Assembly (NCBI RefSeq): GCF_004363175.1 | Contig: NZ_SNYR01000001.1 | Span: 558,001-622,000, forward strand | Length of the DNA: 64,000 bases | Source: Maritalea mobilis | Lineage (GTDB): Bacteria; Pseudomonadota; Alphaproteobacteria; Rhizobiales; Devosiaceae | Reading direction: 5' to 3' | Shown here: in pieces, positions 55,045 through 64,000 of the stretch | How the letters are laid out: each line of letters begins with the position of its first letter | How positions within the stretch are numbered: the stretch's first letter is position 1 | Made by a program: the position numbers and the translations under genes | The notes under the pieces: generated by a model | Told to the model about the DNA's origin: nothing | Databases searched by the model: none | Seen by the model: only the letters and a program-made list of their open reading frames with translations

Positions 55045-55824
55045 ATGTGCATGACACAGAAAAAACGATTTGCGCCAAAGCACCCTGTAAGACGAGCCAA
55101 AAAACGCCTGCCCGTTGATGACGGTCAGCTATATATTTATGGCTTGCACCCCGTAATGGCTGCCCTCGCCAATGAGGAACGGGTCAAACACACGCTGTTT
55201 GCAACCCCAAATGCTATTTCAAAGCTTGAAGAAGCTGGTGCGCAAATCAATGTCAAAGTGAAAGACGTTACGCCGAAAAAGCTCGACGAAATGCTGGGCA
55301 GCGATGCCGTGCACCAAGGCATGGCATTGCATGTGAAGCCGGTCGAACGCGGCGCGCTGAATGATTTGAGCGAAAAATCCCTAGTGGTGGTACTCGATCA
55401 AATCACCGACCCGCACAATGTGGGCGCCATTTTGCGCACCGCATGCGCCTTTGGGGCCGATGCGGTGATCACCACCATGCGATTCGCACCGCAGGAAACG
55501 GGCGTTTTGGCGAAATCAGCATCTGGCGCACTTGATTATACCTCACTGATCGAAGTGAAAAATTTGGGCAACGCCATCGAAGCGTTGAAAAACCACGGCT
55601 TCACCTGTTTGGGCTTCGATTCGGAGGCTGAAGTCGCCCTCACCCCAAGCATGAAGTCGGATAAACTCGCCATCGTGCTGGGTGCAGAGCATAAAGGCCT
55701 GCGGCAACGTACCCGTGAATTGTGCACGCAGATGGTGAAATTGGACATGCCAGGGCCAATCAAATCACTGAACGTGTCTAACGCAGCGGCGATTGCCTTG
55801 TTTGCAGCAACGCAAGGCAAATAA
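55045..55824 (+). CDS. rlmB: TrmH-family (RlmB-type) rRNA 2'-O-methyltransferase
   Basis: The 259-residue enzyme is a SPOUT methyltransferase like RlmB, which methylates G2251 of 23S rRNA. The N-terminal substrate-binding domain (YIYGLHPVMAAL) is followed by motif 1 VVLDQITDPHNVGAILRTA, motif 2 VLGAEHKGLRQRTRELC and motif 3 IKSLNVSNAAAIALF. Either of two ATG codons (55045, 55051) may be the start. It diverges from the tRNA-Tyr/Gly pair and converges with the flippase gene. Confidence 0.93.
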   Translation: MCMTQKKRFAPKHPVRRAKKRLPVDDGQLYIYGLHPVMAALANEERVKHTLFATPNAISKLEEAGAQINVKVKDVTPKKLDEMLGSDAVHQGMALHVKPVERGALNDLSEKSLVVVLDQITDPHNVGAILRTACAFGADAVITTMRFAPQETGVLAKSASGALDYTSLIEVKNLGNAIEALKNHGFTCLGFDSEAEVALTPSMKSDKLAIVLGAEHKGLRQRTRELCTQMVKLDMPGPIKSLNVSNAAAIALFAATQGK

Positions 55825-55901
55825 GCACCACGCGCCAAAGCAAAAAAGTCACACAGAAATATTGTATTACACAATTTTCTTCAGGCTTTGATTCAAGAAA
55901 G

Positions 55902-57245
55902 CTACTCACCACCGCTCAAATTGAGCCGTGTGGGAATTTTATTCGCAATCGCCCAGAAACCAAATTTCTTTTTGATCAGGAACAGCAGCCAAATAATCGA
56001 CACCAAAGTCGATAGCATTGTGGCTGTGGCAGCGCCGACAATCCCGAATGAAGGCACCAGCAATATGTTCAGCGCCAAGTTCAATATCACAGTGATGACC
56101 AACACGAGAGACATTTCCTTCTGTCCGCCCGTCATCGCCAAGCAAAACTTGGCTGCAGCCGTATAGCTTTGCAGTAGCACGCCAAAGGCCAGAATGATCA
56201 TCGGCACATATGCGCCTTGATAAACTGGCCCAAAAATACCGAGCAGCAAGGTGCCACCAAGCAGCAGCACAAGGAATCCAGCCAAGGTTGGCCAGAAGGC
56301 AAGGCTGGCAAAATGATGGGTCAAACGCTTCACCTTGTCTAAATCATCCCGCCCAAAGGCTGCCGCAATCGGCTTGCCCGCGCTTGCACTGATTGCAAAG
56401 GTCACAAAGCTCAACAACGCGGCAATTTTGGTGCCGACAAAATAAATTGCGAGTTCATCAGGCGTTGAGTAAAACTTCAAAACCAGAATGTCAGTGTTGG
56501 CCAACAATAGATTATAGGCTTCGACAGCCGTCAGCGGCAAAGCGGTCAGCAACCAAACCCGGCGCATATCGGACGCTTCAACGTCCTGCTTAGCAGCATC
56601 CACCGGCTTCGTCCGCAAAAAGCTCCATTGCCACACAAGTGGCAGCAGCAGCGCAGCGATCGAGATATAAACCAAATGAACCGCATTTAGCGTCCAACCG
56701 CTTAAAATCAGCGCCGCAACGCCAATCAGGATAAGAATCGGACGAAACAGGAATGCAGGGGCATAAGCCACCACATTCCGCCCAAACCCGCGCGCAATGC
56801 CCTTCCCCACTTCGGTGAGCGTAAACAAGGGAATACAAAATGCACCAATCAACAGTGCTGGACGGTAAATCGGTTCAACAAGAGTGTCTGGCGCAACAAA
56901 ACTCGCCACAAACATCAGTACCGCTGCGCCAAAGGCAACCAAAAGACCAACAATGGCCGCATAGCGGGTGAAGCCCCGCAACTGGTTATTTTGTTGCTTG
57001 TCCTGATAGGTCGAAACAAATTTGGTGGCGGCAACCGGCAAACCAATGCCTGAGAACGTGCCCAGCAGCACAATTACCGTCCAAACGAAAACATAAACAC
57101 CATATTGGGCAGGCTCGACCAGGCGCGCCAACGCCACATGAGACAGAAAGCCAATGCCTGCGCCGCCCAACCGCACGCCCAAAGTCGCAATGGATGCAAA
57201 TCCGGAGGTTCCCCGGAGTTTAGAATAGGCCTGCGCGAGTGCCAA
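55902..57245 (-). CDS. Oligosaccharide flippase (Wzx-like, MOP superfamily)
   Basis: The 447-residue protein has about twelve to fourteen membrane spans and the pattern of polysaccharide flippases (GLPVAATKFVSTYQDK, IATLGVRLGGAGIGFL). It would move lipid-linked glycans across the inner membrane. The TTG start has AAAGGG 8 bases upstream and no ATG is available. It begins 11 bases after the ATP-grasp gene, so they form an operon. No glycosyltransferase cluster is adjacent, so the glycan is unknown. Confidence 0.87.
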   Translation of the reverse strand: MALAQAYSKLRGTSGFASIATLGVRLGGAGIGFLSHVALARLVEPAQYGVYVFVWTVIVLLGTFSGIGLPVAATKFVSTYQDKQQNNQLRGFTRYAAIVGLLVAFGAAVLMFVASFVAPDTLVEPIYRPALLIGAFCIPLFTLTEVGKGIARGFGRNVVAYAPAFLFRPILILIGVAALILSGWTLNAVHLVYISIAALLLPLVWQWSFLRTKPVDAAKQDVEASDMRRVWLLTALPLTAVEAYNLLLANTDILVLKFYSTPDELAIYFVGTKIAALLSFVTFAISASAGKPIAAAFGRDDLDKVKRLTHHFASLAFWPTLAGFLVLLLGGTLLLGIFGPVYQGAYVPMIILAFGVLLQSYTAAAKFCLAMTGGQKEMSLVLVITVILNLALNILLVPSFGIVGAATATMLSTLVSIIWLLFLIKKKFGFWAIANKIPTRLNLSGGE

Positions 57246-57256
57246 TAAACTGCCCT

Positions 57257-58627
57257 TTAACTGACCTTCCGGTCTTTTTCTTTTTCATCATGGTCAAATT
57301 GAGAATCAAGCTCACCCTCTTTGCCCATGCTGATATAATGCTGGTCATCGCGCCGCGATGGCAAGACACGACGCTCCGGGCGCCCTTGCTTGAACCACTT
57401 GGTGCGGCGCAGAAAACGCCCTCCCAGCGCAAAATACTCTAAAAATGCGGGACGCAAATCATCCCAAACAAAGCTATCCGACACTTCACGCCCACGCAAA
57501 CAACGCAGCAAATGTTTGAAAGATTGCGACAATGCGAACAACGGGAAATAGCGGTTAGGACGCTCATCATCTTCCATATAATGGATAAGTGACAACATCA
57601 GATTGCGGCCAACAATTTGCGGCGCATATTCCGCGTTAAAGATACGCCCCTCTTCGGGCACATGCACATCCAAAAGCATAGCAGGGAAATCTACCCCAAG
57701 CGCCAAAGGCAATGGCATTGAGCCCCAAGGCCGCGCATTCACCTCAAGCAGCACCCATTCGCCGCTTTCAGCAGAACGCCGGAATTCATACATGGCCACG
57801 CCGTTTAGAGCCACAGCATCCGTTAGACGCGTCACAGCATCCAACATGCCCGGATCAAGCGGCTCGCTGATCCGCACGGAACTTGACCCACCGCCAGGCT
57901 TTTCAGTCAAACGACGATGCTGGAAAGCAGCGATAATTTGCCCTTTACGTGCCGCAACGGAAACGCCCAAGCCTTCGGCAGCGCCAGCGGCGGGGAAAAT
58001 TTGCTCTACAAAATAACTATTGTCGTCCTCGATGGCCGTCAAAGCTTCAACCAAAGTCTCGCGATCTTTAACAGCGATCACATCGCCACGCATTTCCAAA
58101 TTATGCGCAGAGTATGAACGACGCGCTTTCAGCATCATCGGCAAACCATATTGTGCAATCAATTGGTCAGCATCAGAATACCCACCAATCGCCTCACCCT
58201 TTGCCACAGGCACATCAAGCTTCTCAGCGAGTTCACGCGTTTCGATCTTGTCGAAAAATTGTGCCATGGCCAAATCGCCAGGATGCGCAATGCGCACACC
58301 GCTCAAGCTGTCCCGTTGCGCATAGAGCGGCAACAGCGAGCGTTCGCAACACGGCACAACCAAATCATAATGATGCGTTTCTTGCAGGCCCTGAATGGAG
58401 CTGAGCCAGCTTTTGGTCCAGCTGCCTACACGCGGCAGATAATGCACCTTCTTGATGTAACGAGACGCAAGCGCAGGCGCGTGCCAATCAAACGGCGCAG
58501 CATGCACTTCAACGCCCAAACGTCCAAGTGAACGGGCACTAGCCAAAAAAGAGCGCATATCATCGCCAATCAGCAAAACGCGGAGATTGCTTTTGATCTG
58601 ATTTTTATTTGTCTCTACCCGCGACAC
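57257..58627 (-). CDS. ATP-grasp domain protein
   Basis: The GTG at 58627 is chosen because AAGGAG lies 6 bases upstream; the ATG at 58657 lacks such a site. The 456-residue chain has an N-terminal pre-ATP-grasp domain (LRVLLIGDDMRSFLASARSLG) and an ATP-grasp fold with MMLKARRSYSAHNLE and the metal-binding VLLEVNARPWGSMPLPL. Such enzymes join a carboxylate to an amine or thiol. The 3' neighbour is the flippase, so the pair may modify or export an envelope glycan. Substrate unknown. Confidence 0.85.
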   Translation of the reverse strand: MSRVETNKNQIKSNLRVLLIGDDMRSFLASARSLGRLGVEVHAAPFDWHAPALASRYIKKVHYLPRVGSWTKSWLSSIQGLQETHHYDLVVPCCERSLLPLYAQRDSLSGVRIAHPGDLAMAQFFDKIETRELAEKLDVPVAKGEAIGGYSDADQLIAQYGLPMMLKARRSYSAHNLEMRGDVIAVKDRETLVEALTAIEDDNSYFVEQIFPAAGAAEGLGVSVAARKGQIIAAFQHRRLTEKPGGGSSSVRISEPLDPGMLDAVTRLTDAVALNGVAMYEFRRSAESGEWVLLEVNARPWGSMPLPLALGVDFPAMLLDVHVPEEGRIFNAEYAPQIVGRNLMLSLIHYMEDDERPNRYFPLFALSQSFKHLLRCLRGREVSDSFVWDDLRPAFLEYFALGGRFLRRTKWFKQGRPERRVLPSRRDDQHYISMGKEGELDSQFDHDEKEKDRKVS

Positions 58628-58828
58628 AATGCACTCCTTCAGCTGCGCGGAACTCATTCCCGCACAGACAAATTAAATAAACAATAAGAACAGTGGCTTG
58701 CTCTTTATGCTGCCATTTTGGTCAGAACGCCAAAACAGTTACAATTTACATATTCGAATTATCGAACGCACCAATTATTGATAAATAAGGTTAAGACGCC
58801 AAAGCCTTGTGCATAAGCTTGAATGCAC

Positions 58829-58856
58829 TGCTCACACAAATGTGAAGTGCACACAA
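58829..58856 (-). other. Nested hairpin downstream of tRNA-Thr
   Basis: TGCACT and AGTGCA enclose a second stem (TCAC/GTGA). It is 50 bases from the tRNA-Thr 3' end in the 279-base gap before the ATP-grasp gene. It lacks a T tract, so it may be a processing or regulatory structure, or chance. I see no gene in the rest of that gap. Confidence 0.3.
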
Positions 58857-58906
58857 AACAGCACTATAGCCGCGTGGAAGGTCGAATAATCAATGTAGGG
58901 AGAAAA

Positions 58907-58982
58907 TGGTGCCGGTTGAGAGACTTGAACTCCCGACCCACTGATTACAAATCAGTTGCTCTACCAACTGAGCTAAACCGGC
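58907..58982 (-). tRNA. tRNA-Thr (anticodon TGT)
   Basis: Minus strand, 76 bases with encoded CCA. Acceptor GCCGGTT/AACCGGC, D-arm AGCTCAGTTGGTAGAGC, anticodon loop TTTGTAA giving TGT and T-arm GAGTTCAAGTC are complete. A weak upstream promoter (TTGCGC, 17 bases, TAGCAA) is visible. Confidence 0.97.
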
Positions 58983-59155
58983 TCCGGGGCGCTTGCTAGC
59001 ACCCAATTTTGATTTGCGCAAGACTGATTTTTCAAAAAATATTCGAAATTTACGAAGTCACAGAGAAACAATGTCTTTTTCGCGCAATCAGGCTTCCACA
59101 TTCTATAGGTTATATGCAATCAATAGTGCAAACAGCATCGGCAAGGGTTGCGGGC

Positions 59156-59932
59156 GTGACGAGAGAGAAATTCGAAAAAATCTGCTTTATTTCTAATGGC
59201 TCTGACCAGTCAAAAGCAGCACTGCAAGAACTTGTGGTTCTTTACGGCAATTGCGATTTCAAAGATGCAGACATTATTGTTGCCCTAGGCGGCGACGGCT
59301 TGATGCTCGAAACACTGCATAAAGTGATGGACCGAGACATTCCAGTTTATGGCATGAATTTTGGCTCAATCGGCTTTTTGATGAATGAGTTTCGCGCCGA
59401 GGATCTGCGCGATCGCTTACACGCTGCTGAACAGACTGACATTCACCCTCTGCGCATGCGCGTCACCACCAAAGACGGTGAAACCCACGAGGCTTTGGCT
59501 CTCAATGAGGTCTCGCTGCTGCGGGCCTCTTATCAGGCTGCAAAGTTGCAAATCCTGATTGATGGCAAGTCCCGCTTAGATGAATTGGTGTGCGATGGCA
59601 TTTTGGTGGCCACACCGGCAGGCTCTACCGCCTACAACCTTTCCGCACACGGCCCAATCTTGCCCATCGATTCGCCATTGCTTGCCCTCACCCCGATTTC
59701 CCCATTCCGCCCGCGCCGTTGGCGGGGTGCCATTTTGCCAAATCGGGCAGAAGTGACGCTGATTCCACGCGAAGTCGAAAAACGTCCTGTGAATGCAGTG
59801 GCCGACAGCAAGCCCTTTAAGCGGATCACCAAAGTATCGATCAAGGAAGACCGTACCCACAAAGTGACACTATTGTTCGATCCAGGGCATAGCCTGGATG
59901 AACGGGTGCTCAACGAACAATTTGGATATTAG
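59156..59932 (+). CDS. nadK: NAD kinase
   Basis: NadK makes NADP from NAD and ATP. The GTG at 59156 gives 258 residues, the usual family length; AAGGG lies about 8 bases upstream, and an ATG at 59114 is the alternative. The key motifs are ALGGDGLMLETLH (GGDG), LNEVSLLR (NE) and TPAGSTAYNLSAHGPILP. It diverges from tRNA-Thr and converges with the DUF2336 gene (stops 3 bases apart). Confidence 0.95.
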   Translation: MTREKFEKICFISNGSDQSKAALQELVVLYGNCDFKDADIIVALGGDGLMLETLHKVMDRDIPVYGMNFGSIGFLMNEFRAEDLRDRLHAAEQTDIHPLRMRVTTKDGETHEALALNEVSLLRASYQAAKLQILIDGKSRLDELVCDGILVATPAGSTAYNLSAHGPILPIDSPLLALTPISPFRPRRWRGAILPNRAEVTLIPREVEKRPVNAVADSKPFKRITKVSIKEDRTHKVTLLFDPGHSLDERVLNEQFGY

Positions 59933-59935
59933 GCT

Positions 59936-61144
59936 CTAGGCGGCAGGCAGCGCCAAAGCTTCGCCCCGTAAGCGCGTGATGGAAAGGCGCGCCTCATTTG
60001 GCGCTCGGTCACAGAATGTTGCCATGACACCACGCGCCGCATTGCGGGCCAGCGTTACATTCATCTCATTGAGATAGGCAAAGATTGGCTCTAAGCTCTC
60101 CGGCAGGTCGCCCTCATGCTCGTCAATCAAGGCAGTGATCAATTGCGACACCACAAAATGCCGTGCGGCTTGGTCATGGGCTAAATCATGGCTACGCGAA
60201 ACGGTCACCAACCGACAAATCAAATTGCTCAGCGGCGCATCAAATCCGCACTTGATAAACAGGGCATACATGCCGCGTCGTGACCCTTTGACCAACAAGG
60301 CAACAGCCTTGTGCGCAGGCATCCGCGCCAATTGACCCAAGCAAGACGCGAAGAACTGATTCCGCCCAAACAGATAGGACTGGATGAGCAAGCGCGGCGT
60401 CAAACGTCCGCTTTCAATCAAAGCCTCCACATAAGCATGTGCACTTTGATCAGCAATATCATCACCAATATGTGTGGTGGCATCATCCACAAGATCACGC
60501 ATGAGGCGCTTCAACCGCGCAGGTTGAATGGCGCCTTTTACATAACGTGCCGCAGACAAGTCCGCCGCAATCTGTTCGGTCAGCAAATAGCGGCCGGCTG
60601 CTGGTAAATCTGCATTGTCCAACAAAGCCCCGCGCAACTCCGCATCATCTGCCCAACGGTCGCAAAGCTCTAACAGGCTCGCTTCTGACAGTTGATCAGC
60701 ATTTTCACAAATCAGCTTTAGATCAACGGCGCGATTCTTCTTGGCCAAAAGCGTTGCAACAAGTTTCGGCGACAAGTTTTGCCGCCCTGCAATGGACAAT
60801 AAAACCGGCTCATCACCAGATTTCACCAAAATATGGAGATCAGCCTCTTTCAGCACAGGCGAATATTGCACCACTGCCGTGGCAATAATCGGATCGTCTT
60901 GCGCCAGCGCAAACATAACCGGACGTGGTGCATAAGAGGAGCGCAGCAACTCATAAGCAAGCGCGGCCCGCACCTTCACACTTGTATCATCAAGAAAGCT
61001 CAGCACCGCTGCATAAAGGGCCGCATGTTCATCTGCGGGCCCGTCATGCTCCAAATAAGCACGCGCCGCAATGCGCGCCGCCTGCCCGCGATCATCCGCG
61101 TGAGGAGACTGAGAAAGATCAAGATAATCTTGATAACCAAGCAC
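59936..61144 (-). CDS. DUF2336 domain protein
   Basis: The 402-residue protein is made of alpha-helical repeats in the DUF2336 pattern (LSFLDDTSVKVRAALAYELLRS, ALAQDDPIIATAVVQYSPVL), resembling HEAT-like repeats. The family is widespread in alphaproteobacteria and its role is unknown. It begins at a GTG with AGGG 10 bases upstream. A lytic transglycosylase gene precedes... its 3' end lies 95 bases upstream on the same strand. Confidence 0.85.
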   Translation of the reverse strand: MLGYQDYLDLSQSPHADDRGQAARIAARAYLEHDGPADEHAALYAAVLSFLDDTSVKVRAALAYELLRSSYAPRPVMFALAQDDPIIATAVVQYSPVLKEADLHILVKSGDEPVLLSIAGRQNLSPKLVATLLAKKNRAVDLKLICENADQLSEASLLELCDRWADDAELRGALLDNADLPAAGRYLLTEQIAADLSAARYVKGAIQPARLKRLMRDLVDDATTHIGDDIADQSAHAYVEALIESGRLTPRLLIQSYLFGRNQFFASCLGQLARMPAHKAVALLVKGSRRGMYALFIKCGFDAPLSNLICRLVTVSRSHDLAHDQAARHFVVSQLITALIDEHEGDLPESLEPIFAYLNEMNVTLARNAARGVMATFCDRAPNEARLSITRLRGEALALPAA

Positions 61145-61238
61145 GCAACTTACCCTTAATTACTCACAAACTGGGCCTAGCCTAGCGTGCAAGAATTAAA
61201 GAAGCGTTCACCATAAATATGGCGGCAAATTTCCGGAG

Positions 61239-62072
61239 TTATTTTTTGTAAATCGAGCTGAAAAAGCTTTGATTGCTGGTGCTTTGCTCTGGTCCGCCAG
61301 TTTGGTAACTGTTGGAAGGCACGCCCGTTGGTCGATATAACGATTCGAACGGATTGACCAAACTCGCGGGCTGGCGCACCGAAAATGGCCCGCGACTTTC
61401 AAGCGCCATTTGCTGCGCGGCAAATTGTGTTGCAGCAGCCTGATCACCATTTTCCGGCGCATGATGCCGCACCAAAACCTGATAAACCTCTTTAATGGTT
61501 CGCGCCTGATCGCCTCGATAAAAAATCGGTTTGTTGGCCTTCGCTTGCGGGCCAAAATGATCAGCTGCGATTGCATTTGGCTGCTCAAGCCCCAAACGGA
61601 AAAGCTTCTCAGCGCCACCTGCCCCCAAAAAGTGAGCAATGTAAAGCTCGCCCGGGCTGGGCATACGACCAAATTTCTCTTTGAGATAATCCCCATTACG
61701 CCGGGTGAACGCCGCGGCTAAGTCTGCCGCCATTTCGGGGTCTTCCCGCAGCGCCAAAATCCCGGCCTTTTCGCCAGGGTTGATCACCTCATAACCACGA
61801 TCCGTGCGAGCAATCTTAGAGGATAAATGACCATAACCAAGCTTTGGCCCCTCTTCCTTGATCACCTCAAGCCACGTGCCTTCTAAAAATTGGAACAGGC
61901 CAACAGCGGACGATGTGGCCGCTTTTGCTTCAGGATCAAGCGAGCTTTCGCGCATTGCCGTTTGCAGCAAATAGCCAAAATCCACACCATTCTTGTCCCC
62001 GGCACGCGTTAGCGCACGGGTCAATTCTGGTGGCAGGCTATTTGGATCAATTTTGGGCAAAGCACGCTCCAT
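61239..62072 (-). CDS. Lytic transglycosylase-like (SLT) protein
   Basis: The ATG at 62072 gives 277 residues. The SLT-like domain covers about residues 15-190: YLLQTAMRESSLDPEAKA includes the likely catalytic Glu (in MRESS), then SSAVGLFQFLEGTWL, and ELYIAHFLGAGGAEKL. The Ser/Gln-rich C-terminus (about 215-277) is low complexity. There is no classic signal peptide, so export route is unclear. It resembles lysozyme-like domains used in peptidoglycan remodelling or flagellar/secretion assembly. Confidence 0.85.
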   Translation of the reverse strand: MERALPKIDPNSLPPELTRALTRAGDKNGVDFGYLLQTAMRESSLDPEAKAATSSAVGLFQFLEGTWLEVIKEEGPKLGYGHLSSKIARTDRGYEVINPGEKAGILALREDPEMAADLAAAFTRRNGDYLKEKFGRMPSPGELYIAHFLGAGGAEKLFRLGLEQPNAIAADHFGPQAKANKPIFYRGDQARTIKEVYQVLVRHHAPENGDQAAATQFAAQQMALESRGPFSVRQPASLVNPFESLYRPTGVPSNSYQTGGPEQSTSNQSFFSSIYKK

Positions 62073-62125
62073 TGCCAATGTTTTACAGCAATTTAACTAT
62101 AGCAAACTTTGCCCGAATTGCCCAA

Positions 62126-62704
62126 TTATTCGTGCCAATAGCTCATTACATCACGTAAATTTGGCCGATCCCGCTCCTGAGGAGCAACTTCGGCGGTGCC
62201 CATATGCACAAAGCCAACAAATTGCTCGCCCTCTTGCGCACCCAACATGGTTGCCGCGTCTTGATCGAAGCTGAACCAACGCGTCACCCAATGGGCCGCA
62301 TAGCCATGGGCATGCGCCGCGTGCACCAGATTAAAGCAAACGCACCCTGCGGATAGGATTTGCTCAAGCTCCGGCACCTTAGGATGCGCTTGTGGCTTGG
62401 CCAGCACGCCAATGGTCACAGGCGCTGGCAAAAAGCGCTTGCGCTCCACATCAAGCACCTCATCGTCCGCTTCAGGGTGCTTGGCTTTCCAAATCTCGGC
62501 AAGCTTCTCCCCAACCACTTCGCGCATATCACCTTGATAAACGACCAACCGCCAAGGCGCGATCTTGCCATGGTCAGGCACGCGAATGCCAATTTCCATA
62601 ATCTGATCAAGCTCAGCAACGGTTGGGCCTGGTGTGGTGAGAAAGGGCGCAGTCACAGAACGACGTGTTTTCAAATAGTCGATAAGCGCGTCTTGATGCG
62701 GCAT
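62126..62704 (-). CDS. Nitroreductase family protein
   Basis: The ATG at 62704 (AAGGAT 9 bases upstream) gives 192 residues. The chain fits the FMN-dependent nitroreductase fold: DYLKTRRSVTAPFL with the FMN-contacting Arg-Arg-Ser, IRVPDHGKIAPWRLVV, ILSAGCVCFNLVHAAHAHGYAAHWVT, and GFVHMGTAE near the end. Family members reduce nitroaromatics or quinones with NAD(P)H; the natural substrate is unknown. It diverges from the secreted 324-residue protein, and 101 bases separate them. Confidence 0.9.
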   Translation of the reverse strand: MPHQDALIDYLKTRRSVTAPFLTTPGPTVAELDQIMEIGIRVPDHGKIAPWRLVVYQGDMREVVGEKLAEIWKAKHPEADDEVLDVERKRFLPAPVTIGVLAKPQAHPKVPELEQILSAGCVCFNLVHAAHAHGYAAHWVTRWFSFDQDAATMLGAQEGEQFVGFVHMGTAEVAPQERDRPNLRDVMSYWHE

Positions 62705-62820
62705 GGGCAAATCCTTCAAATCTGGACATTTTATAAACCAATTGCACTTATGTCATAGCTATTGCACATTCAAAATATGCATTGCCAAAATTTGAACCAA
62801 ATCTAAGCTAAAGTGCACTT

Positions 62821-63795
62821 ATGGTCACCTTGAAACGCCCTCACCTTGCCTTGGCTGCATCAATTTTGATGGCCGCAAGCCTTTTTGCCCCTCATCACGC
62901 AGCGTTCGCGCAGGAGGTTGCCCCCGTGCCACCACCGCGCCCAGCGGAGCTGACAGATGGTGAACCAGAAACACCAACGGCAGAACCAAGCGATTCGACA
63001 CCAGACCAACCCGTGGTGCAGCCAACGCCCAAACCGGGCAAACCGCAACCGGTGACCATTTCAGCAAAAGTGGCTGAAGAAGGTGACATTATCCCCCAAG
63101 GCATTGTTTGGCGCGTGTTCAGCACCACGCCGAATGACCAAGGCGAATTGGATTTGCTCGACAAGAGCGAAGAAACACCCGCCGTGTTCAGCCTTTCCCC
63201 CGGCCAATATGTGGTACACGCTGCCTATGGCCTTGCCCAAGCATCTGACACGGTGACTGTTGAACCCGGCCCAAATCAGATTGACATCATTCTTGATGTG
63301 GGCGGCCTCAAACTCAACGCCTCGATTTCTGGTGATATCAACATTCCAGATCGCTTCCTGCGCTTTAATGTGCACACGCGTGATGCTGAAGGCCAATCTG
63401 TTCTGGTGGCCCGTGCAGTCCAGCCAGACCAAACATTGCATTTGAACTCCGGCACTTATTCGGTCACCTCCTATTTCGGTAATGTAAACGCCACCGCCAA
63501 AGCAGATTTACAAGTGAAGCCCGGTCAACTGACCGAAGCAACGCTTTACCACAAGGCGGCACAGGTAACGTTTAAGCTGGTTTCTGAGCCCGGCGGCGAA
63601 GCCATCGCCGACACGAGCTGGATTGTAAAAACCCAATCAGGCGAAACAGTCTATGAAGAAGCAACAGCCTTCCCCGCCACTGTGTTGGCGCAAGGCGAGT
63701 ATATCCTGCTGGCCCGCTTGGGTGATCGCGTATTCAACCGGGAGTTCGAAGTTTTGCCCGGCCTACCGCGCGAAATTGAAATCATCACCCAGTAA
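62821..63795 (+). CDS. Secreted beta-rich hypothetical protein, 324 residues
   Basis: A signal peptide (cleavage near AFA-Q, about residue 30) is followed by a Pro/Glu/Thr-rich linker (about 35-80). Beta-rich repeats then follow (about 80-320), each with a GxYxVxxxYG motif such as GQYVVHAAYG, GTYSVTSYFG and GEYILLARLG. These look like carboxypeptidase-regulatory-like or invasin-like modules. No lipobox or membrane anchor is seen. Function unknown. No Shine-Dalgarno sequence is obvious before the ATG. The next gene follows after 48 bases on the same strand. Confidence 0.85.
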   Translation: MVTLKRPHLALAASILMAASLFAPHHAAFAQEVAPVPPPRPAELTDGEPETPTAEPSDSTPDQPVVQPTPKPGKPQPVTISAKVAEEGDIIPQGIVWRVFSTTPNDQGELDLLDKSEETPAVFSLSPGQYVVHAAYGLAQASDTVTVEPGPNQIDIILDVGGLKLNASISGDINIPDRFLRFNVHTRDAEGQSVLVARAVQPDQTLHLNSGTYSVTSYFGNVNATAKADLQVKPGQLTEATLYHKAAQVTFKLVSEPGGEAIADTSWIVKTQSGETVYEEATAFPATVLAQGEYILLARLGDRVFNREFEVLPGLPREIEIITQ

Positions 63796-63843
63796 TCTAA
63801 TTGCATAAAGCGCGCGTAGATATTCCAAACATCGGAGATATCT

Positions 63844-64000
63844 ATGCGCAAGCTTTTGCTGATCATCACAACATTTCTGTCCTTTGCTGCGACCAGCGTT
63901 TCTGCCTCGGCGCAACAATTCCCCAATATCGACACCAAGGATTTGAACGGGCGCAGCCTTAGCCTGCCTGCTGATTTTAACGCTGAACGCTCTTTATTGC
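63844..64000 (+). CDS. Secreted protein, possibly thioredoxin-like (partial, cut by window end)
   Basis: The ATG at 63844 has CGGAGA 8 bases upstream. The first 52 residues show a signal peptide (cleavage near ASA-Q, about residue 23) and then FPNIDTKDLNGRSLSLPADF. The phrase is like the start of redoxin-type or similar periplasmic proteins in rhizobia (DLNGRxLxLP), but the active site lies outside the window. Only 157 bases are visible, so the assignment is tentative. Confidence 0.7.
   Translation, partial: MRKLLLIITTFLSFAATSVSASAQQFPNIDTKDLNGRSLSLPADFNAERSLL

Overview
The window reads as chromosomal DNA of an alphaproteobacterium, probably of the order Hyphomicrobiales (a Maritalea/Devosia-like marine lineage is my guess). 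Support: a MipZ-type ParA ATPase, ATP12, DUF1489, DUF2336 and CHASE4/GGDEF proteins; the tuf-S10-spc-alpha ribosomal order; a D,D-carboxypeptidase with a SPOR tail; and a kinase/M23/class III aminotransferase fusion. Base composition is moderate, and many genes use GTG or TTG starts. The genus is inference only.

Layout. 1-6.7 kb: clpA-clpS, a SPOR-type carboxypeptidase, mipZ and a DUF1489 gene. 6.7-8.4 kb: an unannotated-looking 33-residue membrane protein with its own ribosome site and terminator, then mgtE. 8.7-11.2 kb: a four-gene bufferin locus (DUF2282 precursor, DUF692 maturase, DUF2063 partner, DoxX), a copper-buffering RiPP pathway. 11.2-20.9 kb: a GT39 membrane glycosyltransferase, tRNA-Leu, a lone FliN-like protein, lipB, a DUF4282 protein, the tri-domain fusion, rimO and folP-folB-folK. 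21.0-21.25 kb: four palindromic repeats that share one loop sequence. 21.3-27.2 kb: the compact degP-rarA-crcB-rluC-DUF1801-gph-atp12 operon, read leftward. 27.3-42.6 kb: tuf and 27 ribosomal/secY/adk/rpoA genes, with an internal promoter before rpsM.

42.8-46.4 kb is the most accessory stretch. It holds a nucleoside hydrolase, a secreted RNase A-like (CdiA-CT type) protein, a RhiA-like protein and a Hin/Pin-type serine recombinase. Imperfect inverted repeats and a promoter lie between rhiA and the recombinase, so a phase-variable promoter is possible but unproven. 46.4-54.6 kb: a DksA-like protein, a DUF2239-MATE operon under a promoter bracketed by two identical palindromes, an esterase whose start codon abuts a terminator, two diguanylate cyclases, and a divergent membrane-protein/MarR pair. 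54.6-64 kb: tRNAs Gly, Tyr and Thr, an RlmB-type methyltransferase, a flippase/ATP-grasp pair, nadK, a DUF2336 protein, a lytic transglycosylase, a nitroreductase and two secreted proteins, the last cut by the window edge.

The bufferin locus matches a recently described class of system. The less described candidates are the RNase/RhiA/invertase locus, the small membrane protein unit, the CTTGA-loop repeats and the palindrome-controlled MATE operon.
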